Assembly: GCA_027257055.1 (NCBI GenBank) | Contig: JAPVLO010000073.1 | Location: forward strand, 3,286,001 to 3,350,000 | From: Cephalopachus bancanus | Taxonomy: Eukaryota; Chordata; Mammalia; Primates; Tarsiidae | DNA length: 64,000 nucleotides | Direction: 5' to 3' | Shown: piece by piece, positions 9,850-20,881 of the stretch | Numbering within the stretch: the stretch's first letter is position 1 | How the letters are laid out: each line of letters starts with the position of its first letter | Notes under the pieces: generated by a model | The model's database searches: none | What the model was told of the DNA's origin: nothing | The model's input: only the letters and a program-made list of their open reading frames with translations | Position numbers and translations under genes: made by a program

Positions 9850-11009
9850 ACTCCTCTTGCTATTCTAGAGACATAATTCATATAGTAGGAAATCAATTTA
9901 GTTTTTAGACGATTCATAGTTGTGCAATCATTGCCACTATCTAATTTTAAACATCTTCATCTCTGCAAAGAAAAAAAAATGTTGTACCTATTAGTAGTCA
10001 TTCTCCGTTCCCTTCTTCCCATTGGAATCAACCTTCTGTCTCTTCCAATTTGCCTATTCTGGACATTTTATATAAGTAAAATTATCCATAGGTAGTCTTA
10101 GTTACTTGCTTCTTTCACTTAGCAAAGTCTTTTTAAAGGTCAATCCATGTTGTAGCATGAATCGGTACTTCATTTCTTTTTATGGTCAAATAATGTTCCA
10201 TTTTATGGGTTTTCATATTTTATCTGTGAATCAGTTGGTGGACTTTTAGACTGCTTTCCACTTTGGGGGTTATTACTAATAATGCTGTGTGTACATTCTT
10301 ATACAAGTCTTCATGTAAAAGTTTGTTTCCATTTCTCTTGAGAATGTACTTGGGAGTGAATTTTCTAAGTTATAGCATATGTAGTTATACGTTTAATATT
10401 TTAAGGAGTTGCCAAACTGTTTACCAAAGAAGTCACACCAGCAATTTAAGAGAGTACCAATTTCTTCATATCCTTGTCAAAATTTATCAATGTCTCTCTT
10501 TTTAATTTTAGTCGTCTCGGTGGGTATAAAGTGGTATTTCATTGTGGTTTCGGTTTTCACTTTTCTAATGACTATGGTGATGATCATCCGTTATGGAGTC
10601 AATGTTTATGCCCCTCAAAATTCATATGTTGAAATCTAACCCCCAATGTGATGATATTTGGAGGTGGAGCTGTTAAGAGGTCATTATGAATTGTATTAGT
10701 GTACTTTTGTGAAGAGGTTAGAGAGATAACTCATCTTCCTTCTGCCACTGAAAATACAAAAAGTCAGCAGTCTACAACCTGGAAGAGGACCCTCAAATCA
10801 ACCATGTTGTCACCCTGATCTCATGCTTCCTGCCTCCAGAACTATGAGAAATAAATTTCTGTTGTTTATAATCCACCAGTATTGTATTTTGTTATAGCAT
10901 TCCAGGCTAAGATAACACCTTTTCATGTACTTATTAACCATTTGAATATAATTTTTCAAGAAATGTCTACTTAAATCCTGTGTACATTTTAAAATTGGGT
11001 TGTCTTTTA
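9850..11009 (-). mobile_element. Old L1 3' region (antisense), interrupted by an LTR
   Basis: The text 'gtcaatccatgttgtagcatg', 'taatgttccattttatgg', 'gttgccaaactgtttaccaaag' and 'tataaagtggtatttcattgtgg' is the antisense 3' end of ORF2 and 3' UTR typical of old mammalian L1s. It breaks at about 10590 and resumes at about 10919 ('ttttcatgtacttattaacc'), with an LTR between. No intact frame. Confidence 0.75.
10591..10918 (+). mobile_element. MLT1-type MaLR solo LTR
   Basis: 'caaaattcatatgttgaaatctaac', 'caatgtgatgatatttggagg', 'gcctccagaactatgagaaat' and 'ttctgttgtttataatccacc' are landmark stretches of MLT1-family LTRs. It is a solo LTR with no internal genes. It splits the antisense L1, so it inserted after it. 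Confidence 0.85.
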
Positions 11010-12400
11010 TTATTTTAAAAAATTTATTATATATTTTTATGTTTAATTGACAAATTATAGTTGTGTATATTTATGGGGTGCAATGTGATGTTATGATGAA
11101 TGTATTCACTGTGGAATGACTACCTCATATACTTACCAGTTTTTGTAGTGAAAACACTTAAAATTTACTCTTAATAATTTTGAAATATACAGTTCATTAT
11201 CTATAGTCAGCATGCTGTACAATAGAGCTCAAAAATTTATTCCTCTTCTTTAAGTGAAACTTTTTTTTTTTTTTTTTTGAGTTGGAGTCTCACTCTGTCG
11301 CCCAGACTGGAGTGCAGTGGCCGCTCCCAGCCACTGCAGCCTCGACCTGCTGGGCTCTGGCGATCTTTCTGCCTCAGCCTTCCAAGTAGCCGTATTACAG
11401 GTATGTGCTACCACGCCCGGCTGATTTTTTTTAAATTTATGGTGGAGATGAGGTCTCGCTGCCCAGGCAGGTCTCGAACCCGCAGGCTCAGGTAATCCAC
11501 TCACCTCAGCCTCCCAAAGGCGCGAGATTACAGGCTGAGCCACCGAGCTAGGCTTAAGTGAAACTTTTTACACTTTTATAATATCTCCCCATTTTCTCTG
11601 TCCCTTAGGCTCTGGTGGCCACCATTCTACTCTTCACTTCTGTAAGTTCAATAGTTTTAGATTCCACACATAAGTAGGATCATGCATTATTTGCCTTTCT
11701 GTGCCTGGCTTATTTCATGTAGCATAATATCCTCCCATGATGCCAAAAATGACAGAATTTCCTTCATCTTCTAAGGCTGCATAGCATTACATGTATATGT
11801 ATACCATGTTTCCCTTATCTTGCCATCTATTGAGAGATATGTAGGTTGATTTCATATTCTAGCAGTTGTGAATCATGCAGCTATGACCATGAGAGTGCAG
11901 ATATCTCTTCCGCATAGGGATTTCAAATAACCAGAGTGGTATATATACCCAGAATGGGCTTGCTGGATTATATGGTTATTACATTTTTAATTTTTTGAGT
12001 AACATTCATATATTTTCCATAATGGTTGTACTAATTTACATTCCCACTAGGTACAGGTACATTTTCTCTGTATCCTCATCAATACATGCTGTCTTTCACC
12101 TTTTTGATAATAGCTGTTCTGACAGGCGTGAGGTAATATCTCATCATAGTTTTTAAATAGCATTTCTCTAATGATTAGTGATGTTGATAATTTTTATTCT
12201 TATACTTGGTTATTTTAATATTTTCTTTTGAGAAATGTGTATTCAAATTCTTTGTCCATTTAAAAAATCAGGTTATTTATTTTCCTACTATTGGGTTGTT
12301 TGAATTGCTTACACATGTTGAATGATAATCTCTTTTTAGATGTATGGTTTGCAAATATTTTCTCCCAATACATTGGTTGTCTAACTTTGTATTGTAAGGT
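11010..12400 (-). mobile_element. L1 3' half, antisense, interrupted by an Alu
   Basis: From 'acaaattatagttgtgtata' through 'ctaaggctgcatagcattac' and 'ttaccctgaggtaatatctca'-like text (here 'gcgtgaggtaatatctcatc') to 'atattttctcccaatacattgg', this is the antisense 3' UTR and C-terminal ORF2 of an old L1 (L1PB/L1MA-like in appearance). All frames are broken. The Alu at 11262-11553 splits it. Confidence 0.8.
11262..11553 (-). mobile_element. Alu, full-length, young, inside L1
   Basis: Poly(T), then 'gagttggagtctcactctg', ending at 'gagccaccgagctaggc'. A perfect 12-bp duplication, ttaagtgaaact, lies at 11250-11261 and 11554-11565. It inserted into the older antisense L1. Confidence 0.95.
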
Positions 12401-12931
12401 ATGCTTCAACGCTCCAATAGGCAGTCTACAATTTTACCTTAGCCCTCACTTGTTGCTTGAGAAGAGACATCAAGGTAAGCTAGAAGTGAGGTATTAGGGT
12501 GTTCTTAATTCTTTCCTTAAGATGTGCTCAATTCTGCACAATGGGCTTGGCATTCTAGAGTCCCAGGAATATGTCAGAGCTTTTTGGAGTCACCTATTGG
12601 AGATACTATTCCCTTGATTTTCCTTTTAAGATATTTGGTCAACCTCTTGTTAGCACTGACTAATATCTCCATCTCACTCTGCTTTGCTGTTAAAGAATAG
12701 CCACTGATTACTTTCAACAAAGAATATAAGAATATGTCTATTCACACAGACAGAGAAAGCTCCGAGACAGAATAAATAAAGGCTAAATCTAAGAATGGAG
12801 CTTTTCAGGGAGTTTCCTTACCATAATATTTCTCTGGGAATGGAGCTTTGGAGAATCTCCAAACCCACCTGTCCCTTACAGCCCTTACAATAACTGTTTG
12901 ATTGCTAATTTTCACAGCTACTATAGTTGTA
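12401..12931. other. Unassigned, probably old repeat sequence
   Basis: No reading frame. Together with 16339-16600 it forms one stretch split by the inserted L1. The right half ('gtggctgatgggattaggca', 'tttcttgaataaaaacttct') resembles internal sequence of an old LINE or LTR element, but I cannot name the family. Confidence 0.4.
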
Positions 12932-13442
12932 AGGCCACCATAATTTTTTTTAAATTTTATTTATTTATTTTAAAATATTTTTTATTATAAAATTGTAGGG
13001 TACAGTTAAGGGTTAGGTATACAAATGTGCATCATTCAGGCACCCTTGTTAATAAGGGGTGTCTCCCCATCCCCAAACAGATATTGACTACTGTTAGTCC
13101 CACCTCCCTTCCCTTCCCTACCCTCCCCCATAGTTTCCCATCACTTTCAGTCCTTTTTAAATAGTATTATGGTAGATGTTCAAGGTCCACTATATGAGTG
13201 AGAACATGTGATACTCAGATCTTTGTTTCTGTGAGAGATCACTCAGTATTATAGACTCTAGTTCCATCTAGGTTGCTGCAAAATTCATGATTTTGTTCTT
13301 TTTTATGGCTGCGTAGTATTCCATTGTGTATATGTACCATATTTTTTTAATCCAGTCCTCTTTTGATGGACAGCATGGTTGGTTCCTGATTCTTGCTATT
13401 GTGAGCAATGCTGCGATAAACATTTGTGTGCAGATATCTTTT

Positions 13443-13734
13443 TTTTTTTTTTTTGAGTTGGAGTCTCACTCTGCGCTCAGACTGGAGTGCAGTGGCTGCT
13501 CCTGGCCACTGCAGCCTCGACCTGCTGGGCTCCAGCGATCCTTCCGCCTCAGCCTTCCAAGTAGCTGGAACTACAGGCACGCGCTACCACGCCCAGCTAA
13601 TTTTTTGATTTATTGTAGAGATGAGGTCTCGCTAAGTTGCCCAAGCGGGTCTTGAACCCGTGGGCTCAGGCAATCCACTCACCTCAGCCTCCCAAAGGTG
13701 CGGGAATACAGGCTGAGCCACCAGGCCTGGCTCT
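13443..13734 (-). mobile_element. Alu inserted in the L1 3' UTR
   Basis: Poly(T) followed by 'gagttggagtctcactctgc' and ending 'gagccaccaggcctggct'. The near-perfect duplication (cagatatcttttt / caggtatcttttt, around 13431-13443 and 13735-13747) shows it is younger than the L1 that carries it. Confidence 0.93.
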
Positions 13735-13835
13735 CAGGTATCTTTTTGATAGAGTGATTTGAGTTCTTCAGGGTATATTTCCAGTAGGGGGACTGCAGGG
13801 TCATATGGGAGGTCGATATTTAGAGCTTTTAGGAA

Positions 13836-15385
13836 TCACCACACTGCTTTCCACAGAGGTTGTACTAGTTTGCACTCCCACCAACAGTGTAGAAGTGTTC
13901 CTTTTTCCCCACACCCTCTCCAGCAACTGTTATTTTTTGAGTTATTAATAATGACCATTCTGATTGGAGTTAGGTGGTATCTCAGTGTGGTTTTGATTTG
14001 CATCTCCTTGATGATTAGTGAGGTTGAACATTTCTTCATGTGTCTGTTGGCTGCTCGGATGTCTTCCTTTGAGAAGTATCTGTTCATATCTTTTGCCCAC
14101 TTTATAATGGGGTTGTTTGCTTTTTCCTCTCAGCACGTTTGAGTTCCTTGTAGATCCAAGATGTTAATTAAGCCTTTGTCGGACCTGAAGTTGGCAAATA
14201 CTTTTTCCCAGTCTGTGGGCTGTCTCCCTGCTCTCTTAATGGTTTCTTTGGCTTTGCAGAAGCTTGTCAGTTTAATAAGGTCCCACTTGTCTATCTTATC
14301 TCTTATGGCCTGTGGGTTTCAGATTTTGTTTAGGAATTGGATGACAGTTCCAATTTCCATAAGGGTATGTCCTGCATTTTCTAAGGTTCTTATGGTTTGA
14401 GGTTTTACATTTAGGTCTCTGATCCATTTAGAGTTAATTTTTGTGTATGGGACAGATAGGGGTCTTGTTTGAGTCTTCTGCATGTGGTCAGCCAGTTTTC
14501 CCAGCACCATTTACTGAATAGGTTCTCCTCTCCCCAGTGGTAGATGGTGGAAGCTTTGTCGAAGATGAGTTGGTTGAGAAATTGAGGTTTAGCTTCTGGA
14601 ATCTCAATTCTATTTCATTGGTCTATATGCCTGTTTTTGTACCAATACCAAGCTGTTTTGATTATTGTAGCTTTATAGTAAAGTTTGAAGTCTGGTAATG
14701 TGATACCGCCTGCTTTGTTTTTCTGGCTATTCTTGGTTGTTTGTGTTTCCATATGAATTCCTGTGTTGTTTTTTCTAGGGTGAGAAGAATGTTTCTGGTA
14801 ATTTGATGGGTATTGCATTAAATCTGTAGATTGCCTTAGGTAAGATGGACATCTTCACAATGTTGATTCTTCCAATCCATGAGCATGGGATATTTTTCCA
14901 CTTGTTTGTGTCATCTTTGATTTCTTTGAGCAGAGTTTTGTAGTTTTCATTGTAAAGGTCTTTCACGTCTCTGGTTAGGAAGATGCCAAGGTATTTCATT
15001 TTTTTGTGGCTATTGTGAATGGAATTGTGGTTTTTATTTGGGTTTCTATTTGTTTATTATTGGTGTAAAGAAATGTGATTGTCTTTTGTATATTTATTTT
15101 ATATCCTGAGACTTTGCCAAAGTACTTTATCAGTGTAAGGAGGCTTTTGACAGATTCTATTGGGTTTTCAAGGTACACGATCATGTCATCTGCAAAGAGA
15201 GATAACTTGACTTCCTCTTTTCCTATTTGGATACCCCTGATTGTCTTCTCTTCTCTGATTGCTCTAGCCAGGACTTCCAATACTATATTGAACAGGAGGG
15301 GTGAGAGTGGGCATCCTTGTCTTGTTCCAGTTTTCAGAGGAAATGCTTCCAATTTTTGTCCACTTAGGAGTATGCTGGCTGTGGG
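13836..15385 (-). pseudogene. L1 ORF2 pseudogene: reverse transcriptase core to C-terminus
   Basis: ORF2 encodes the L1 endonuclease/reverse transcriptase. On the minus strand the frame reads [14 protein letters not shown], then the catalytic FADD motif (15185-15196), then FTIATKK, IKYLG-type text (here [13 protein letters not shown]), [13 protein letters not shown] and the cysteine-containing C-terminal part ([17 protein letters not shown]) at about 13840-13900. A single-base shift in an A run near 14997 separates the blocks, with further stops around 14500-14620. Conserved residues are largely intact, which fits a fairly young, recently inactivated copy. Confidence 0.92.
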
Positions 15386-15390
15386 TAAGG

Positions 15391-16323
15391 AAGCTGGAAA
15401 AGCAAGACCACTAAAATCCTAATTTCAGCAGAAGAATCCAGATCACCAAAATAAAAGCCTAAATCCAGGACATAGAAGACAAAAAGATAATACAAAAAAA
15501 TTAATGAAACAAAAAGCTGGCTCTTTGAAAGAATAAACAGGATCAATGGTCCCCTAGCTAGACTGACCAAGAAAAAGTGAGAAAAAGCCCAAATAAACAC
15601 AATCAGAAACACAAAAGATGAAGTAACATCTGACCCTGAAGAAACACAAAAGATCATTAGAGACTACTACGTACACTTGTATGGAAACAAACTTGAAAAC
15701 CTTAAGGAAAAGGAGTACTTTCTGACATCACACAACCTGCCTAGGCTGAAACAAGAAATTGAGACCCTAAATAGACCAATAACAATCAAGGAAATTGACT
15801 ATGCAATAAAAAAACTACCTACAAAAACAAGCCCTGGAGCAGATGGCTTTCCAGCAGAATTCTGCAAGACACTTAAGGAGGAGCTGATTCCAATCCTACT
15901 GAAGGTATTTCAGGTGATTGAGAAAGATGGAACTCTCCCCAAATCATTTTACAAAGCTAGCATCACATTGATACCCAAGCCAGGTAAAGACCCAACAAAG
16001 AAAGAGAACTACAGGCCAATATCTTTGATGAACATAGATGCTAAAATTCTCAACAAGATCCTAGCAAACCGGATTCAATAACATCTCAAAAATCATCCAT
16101 CATGACCAAGTAGGCTTCATACCTGGGATGCAAGGCTGGTTCAACATTTGTAAAACCATAAATGTAATTAAATATATCAACAGATGTCAAAACAAAAACC
16201 ATATGATTATATCATTAGAGGCAGAAAAAGCTTTTGATAAAATCCATCACCCCTTCTTGATAAAAACCCTGGAACATCTAGGCATACGGGGAACATACCT
16301 CAAAATAGTAAAAACATCTATGA
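15391..16323 (+). pseudogene. L1 ORF2 pseudogene: inverted N-proximal reverse transcriptase part
   Basis: The plus-strand frames read [45 protein letters not shown] (stop at 16079-16081) and, after a frameshift, [20 protein letters not shown] and [16 protein letters not shown]. This is the ORF2 segment that immediately precedes the block on the other strand, with the first part of the reverse transcriptase fold (the conserved AFDK aspartate is present). Frameshifts and stops rule out function. Confidence 0.92.
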
Positions 16324-16338
16324 GAGGCCACCATAATT

Positions 16339-19300
16339 GTAAGGTTTTCCAAATTGCTATGGATTTGGGGAGTGGCTGATGGGATTAGGCAAGTTAAAAA
16401 TGTCATAAAGCTCACTTTTCTTATCAGTATTCAATCATTTTTCTTGAATAAAAACTTCTTGTATTATTGTAAACCTGGGATTAATTTCCAAGTTGATTAG
16501 GATTTTTTTGCCAGTGTTCTCAACATTTCCAAGGGGGATCAGAGTTTTTAAAGGTCTTTATTCCATCCCCAATGTGATTTACTTAATTTATTTTTTAATA
16601 TAAGTTATTCTATTCTAAATTTAAATTGATTTAAGCTCCATTTAAACTGTGATATTTAGAATTACTGGAAGTTGTATAATTTGCAACTGCTTAAACTTAT
16701 GAATTTTTTGAAAGTTTTAGATGAAGACTAAAATTTACAATATGGTATGCAGATTTTTATACTTCTTTTTATAATCCAATCACCAACACATATTTGAAAA
16801 CTACCTTAATAGGAAATTAATTTGAAGTAACCATTTGAAAAGAAATGAGGAGACGTACAGTCATTATGAAGACTGAGAGAGCAAAACAGAAAGTTCTTTT
16901 AACTTCTCTGTATAAGAAGATGACAATGTTGGAAGATAAATACAAGATGTGAAACTGGACAGGAAAAAATGTGAAGAAATTAAAAAAGAGAGAGAGGAAG
17001 GGAGCACCATGGTTTGCAATTAAAGTCTGGAGAGTGGGCAAATAAGAAATTTTTCATGGCAGATGGTCACATATCTTTTACGTAAAAGGATATCTAAAAA
17101 TCAACATTGCGTTTGTTAGATGTGAATAGACAAGCCCTCAATTAAGTCTTTATCCAAAAACTCTATATGTAAAACACACAAAACAAAAATGAAAATGATA
17201 TAGTGATAACCAGCACATGCAAACTTCTAGTATTCTCCAGAGGCTTTTTTTTTCCCCTCACCCCATATCCTTGATATTGCTGTGTCTTGTAATCTAGTCA
17301 TACAGCTGGGTGACCAAATCTAATAGACCATTTGTATCTTCTCCCTGGGAAGATGTGGTGTTCCTATAGAGTATCTTAGAACCCTATGGCCAGAGCCCTC
17401 TGGTTGGTTGAAGATTTCGAATAATACTAAATTGAAACCTAAGAACAATTATGATGAATTTGAGGAGCTTCAGCATTAATTTAACACTGTTTCCCATGAG
17501 CTGATGCTACTTACTTGAAAAAGACTTGGCAGGAAGTATATGTACTATGATCCTTGTGGTTGGAAACTGCACTTCAACAAAGCAACACACATCAAATAAA
17601 AGAAATGCTTTGATGGATTTTTGAGCAGGATCCAGTAGCACCTTCATTTATGACTACATATCTAGAAACATAGAAACAAAGACTTCACAATTTATCCTAT
17701 CCTCCAAGCTTAAAATTAGTTATTTTGGTTCTCCCTATTGATTCTAGAAGGTGGACTAAATTCAAGAAGCACGGTGCCTTTGCATTGCTGAAGTGCAGTT
17801 TCCTTTGGTCCAACAAAATAGCCCCAGAACACCAGCAGAGCCACAGAGAACCAAAAAACACTTTGTGAGTAGTAAGTGAGAACCTGTAATGATTCCTCCT
17901 AAAGTCCTCAGCCATGGAAAATTCATTTTCTGACCTCTACTGTCAAAAAGAATAATAATATATTTATACTTATATTTGGTAGAAAAATATTTTCCTGCCT
18001 TTTCTTTAGATGTAAAGCAAAAACGTTCATTTGCTTGCACTCTTCTGTAGCCATGGTATTTCTCTAAAAATTGTCACCATAACAGAAATTTGTCTTCCCA
18101 GTGAGTGATGTACAGAATGAAAATACTTCACTATATCTGAGAATGAAATCAAGTTGTCTAGTCATACACTGCTAGCTTTAAACTTGGAATTTTTTTTGAA
18201 AATTAACAATTATAAAATAATTTGCTTCAAAGTCTCTGATAATTACTTTCAGACATAATAATTATTTTATGTATTATTCCCTACATGACTCTGAAATATT
18301 CACTATATTCTTCCACACAATCTATGTTAACTCACTTACTTGTGCACTCACCTGTGTTAATATTTTGTTCATATTGTTCCTATAATCGGAATGTCTTTTC
18401 CCTAAATTTTAAATCTCATTCATTCTTTAAGTCATCATAAACTCTTTTCTCATTCTCCTTGTGATTTCCAAATGTTGCTGGTACCTGTGTTTTAGTTAAT
18501 TTCCTCTGACTTTTTTTTTTTATTGAGTTACTATCTCCCTAACTAATACAAAGTTCTCTGGGAGCAGATATTATCTCTCATTCATCTTATGTTCTCAGCA
18601 ACCAGTCCCTGAATATTTGGTATTTTGCATCAGAGAAAAGTCAAGCATAAAAAGGATAAGCCTAAAAACTTTCTTGGAAAATTAATGTGGAAAAAATCCA
18701 ACTACTCTTTATTTTTATAATTTGTATTGTTTTTGGAGAAAAATCCAAGGAAAATAAAAAGAAGAAAAAAAAACCCACTAGACTGAGATCTATGTAGTAC
18801 TGAACTTTCATTTCATCCAGTCTTTAGTTATGTGCAAATTTACTGGAGTCTCTGTGTAGCAAAGTCAGTGTACACAAGGTTTTGGCTAACTGGACTAAGT
18901 TGACAGGTTGCTTTAATTGAACAAGTTTGCATATTGTTTTGAGTTAAATTCGTTTTTTGGTGTCTAGAAAACCAATAACAAGGGGAATTGACTGAACTTT
19001 TCAACTTTTCACTGTATATTTAGACATTGCGTAGACATAGCCAAAAAGAAATCTCTCCAAAAACACCTCAAAGAAATTTTTCTGCAACAGCATAAGATCA
19101 TGAGAAAATAAAGCCCCTCTGTTCTCAAATGACACTTTAAAGTTATAGAAGTTGAGTGTGGGGAAATCAGCTCAGCCATGGATTATCAAAACAACAGAAA
19201 TGTAAACCAGGCATCAATTTATAATATTTGCTGAAATAAATTGACTCTGATTCAAACTGTCAGCTAGGTTCTTTGACATTGAATAGAATACTGAACATGA

Positions 19301-20850
19301 ACTAATGTAGAAAACTTTAGCAATGAAAAACATGACCATTCTTTTTATAATGTTATCTTGATATGAACTGAACTGATTGATAAAGTTCAACATTTTTTTT
19401 TGCATAAACTCAATCCTAAATCAAGGCATTTTCAAAGTTTTCACATATCTTTTCTTCTGGTGCATATATTCTTGCCTTATAGAAACCATTTTTGCAAGAT
19501 TCTTAATTAATTCTACTTCGTTGAGTGGATTTCTCTAACTCTGTTCCCTTTGATGAGAGTGATTGGTCTGATACAATCTGGATCTTGGGTGGGATTAACA
19601 CATCTCTTTTTTTGTTTGTTGTTTATCCTTATAAGTTTCATTGTATGGTTAGTTCAGTATCAAAATTACAAGCTTATTTAACAAAAAGATTGAGGAAAGT
19701 TCAGGTGTAATATGTTAAAAACAAAATGTAGTCTTTAGGATTGTGTATAAGTTAGAGCGATGCGCCAGAATAGGGTTGTGTACACAAAGAGGACCTATCT
19801 TCTTGGATGGTGTCGGCCAGTCACTGCCTAAGTGTGTTGAGGCACTTTTAGCCAAACTATTTGGCCTAAGGTGGTGAACTATAGTCCCTGTGTGTCTTAG
19901 TAGCCTATGGATAGGAATACATTCTTGTTTCCTGTATCCCCTGCATCCCCTATCTCCCCACCGATAATGTTGTGGACTGGTTTGAAAGAATGAAGCAGAG
20001 ACCTTACAAATGCCTGAAGACCAGAAATTCTGTCAAGGGGAAAAAGGAATAGAAAAGAGAAGAAAGAGAATAAGTCCCCAAGTCCCTGCACATGCAAATG
20101 CTTTCCTTTTTTTTTTTATTCTCCACTTCTAAAAAAGATGAGTTAAGAGCCCATTCAAAACCACATGAGTAAAGATGAAGTTGTGTGTTTTTCACATCCT
20201 TCAGAACAGGCAGAGGGATGAAACTGAGGGCGATTTCCCTATAGTCAAACATGCCCAGAAGTAGCAAACTTTGACTTAGCCACGAGCCAAATAAGCTGCT
20301 CCTGAATAATCAGGTCTTGGTTTAAATCCGTAGAGATGTCCTTTTTATGTGTGTAAGGTGGACTTTTGATTTCATCTCTGGGATGAAGTTTGAAGCTATT
20401 TTGTGACTCTGGCATAGAAATGAAGGAACCCTTGTAATGGATGGCTTGGGTAGGTTTCTTATGAGTGTGTGTTTAACTCCCTCATGTGCGTCACATTTTG
20501 TATCATTATCACTCAAGTCACAAGGTTTTGTCTACAGTACTTCAACTCTAGATACCGTAGTGTGCAAAGGCATTCTAAATTCAATTCACTAGGCAGATAT
20601 TACTTTAATACTTGAGTACTTAAGTGCAAATATTATGCTAGAAATTAGAGATTTCTGGTCCTCTTTCTCTTGCTTCTATCACAATAAGTGAATAGGCATA
20701 GTCACGGGCCTACACAATATATCAATAGAATACTTTTTGAATTCACAATAGAGGAAAGGAGCCAAAATTCAGCTCATGTCTTTTTGCAGTAGAAAGAAAG
20801 ATCCATAAGACCAGTTCTTACCCAGCACATCATGTAAAAAGGGTCAGAGG
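16339..20850. other. Intergenic DNA, largely single-copy in appearance
   Basis: No gene or exon recognised. 16339-16600 is probably the right half of an old repeat split by the L1. The remainder has scattered frames of 60-92 codons without motifs. The stretch 19740-19990 is less AT-rich and contains a few CpGs, but I cannot assign a role. Confidence 0.45.
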
Positions 20851-20851
20851 C

Positions 20852-20881
20852 AACAAAACAAAACAAAACAAAACAAAACAA
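20852..20881 (+). repeat. (CAAAA)n short tandem repeat
   Basis: Five to six caaaa units in a row, in otherwise unremarkable sequence. Confidence 0.85.

Larger units (their letters stand above)
12946..16324 (-). mobile_element. L1 insertion with 5' inversion (twin priming)
   Basis: The element is bounded by a perfect 14-bp duplication, aggccaccataatt, at 12932-12945 and 16325-16338. From the left a T-rich tail leads into the antisense 3' UTR and antisense ORF2 up to about 15385. From about 15391 to 16323 the preceding ORF2 segment lies in the opposite (plus) orientation. The inverted part ends at ORF2 text '...catctatga' and the non-inverted part begins at 'cccacagcc', so only a few bases of ORF2 are lost at the switch. 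This is the structure expected from twin priming during one L1 insertion. The 5' UTR, ORF1 and the ORF2 endonuclease are missing, so the copy is dead. Confidence 0.92.

Noticed and set aside
13759..14142. A 127-codon plus-strand frame
   Set aside because: It lies antisense to the C-terminal part of L1 ORF2, whose true frame is recognisable on the minus strand.
15075..15422. A 115-codon plus-strand frame
   Set aside because: It is antisense to the reverse transcriptase core (RQGCP and FADD) of the same L1.
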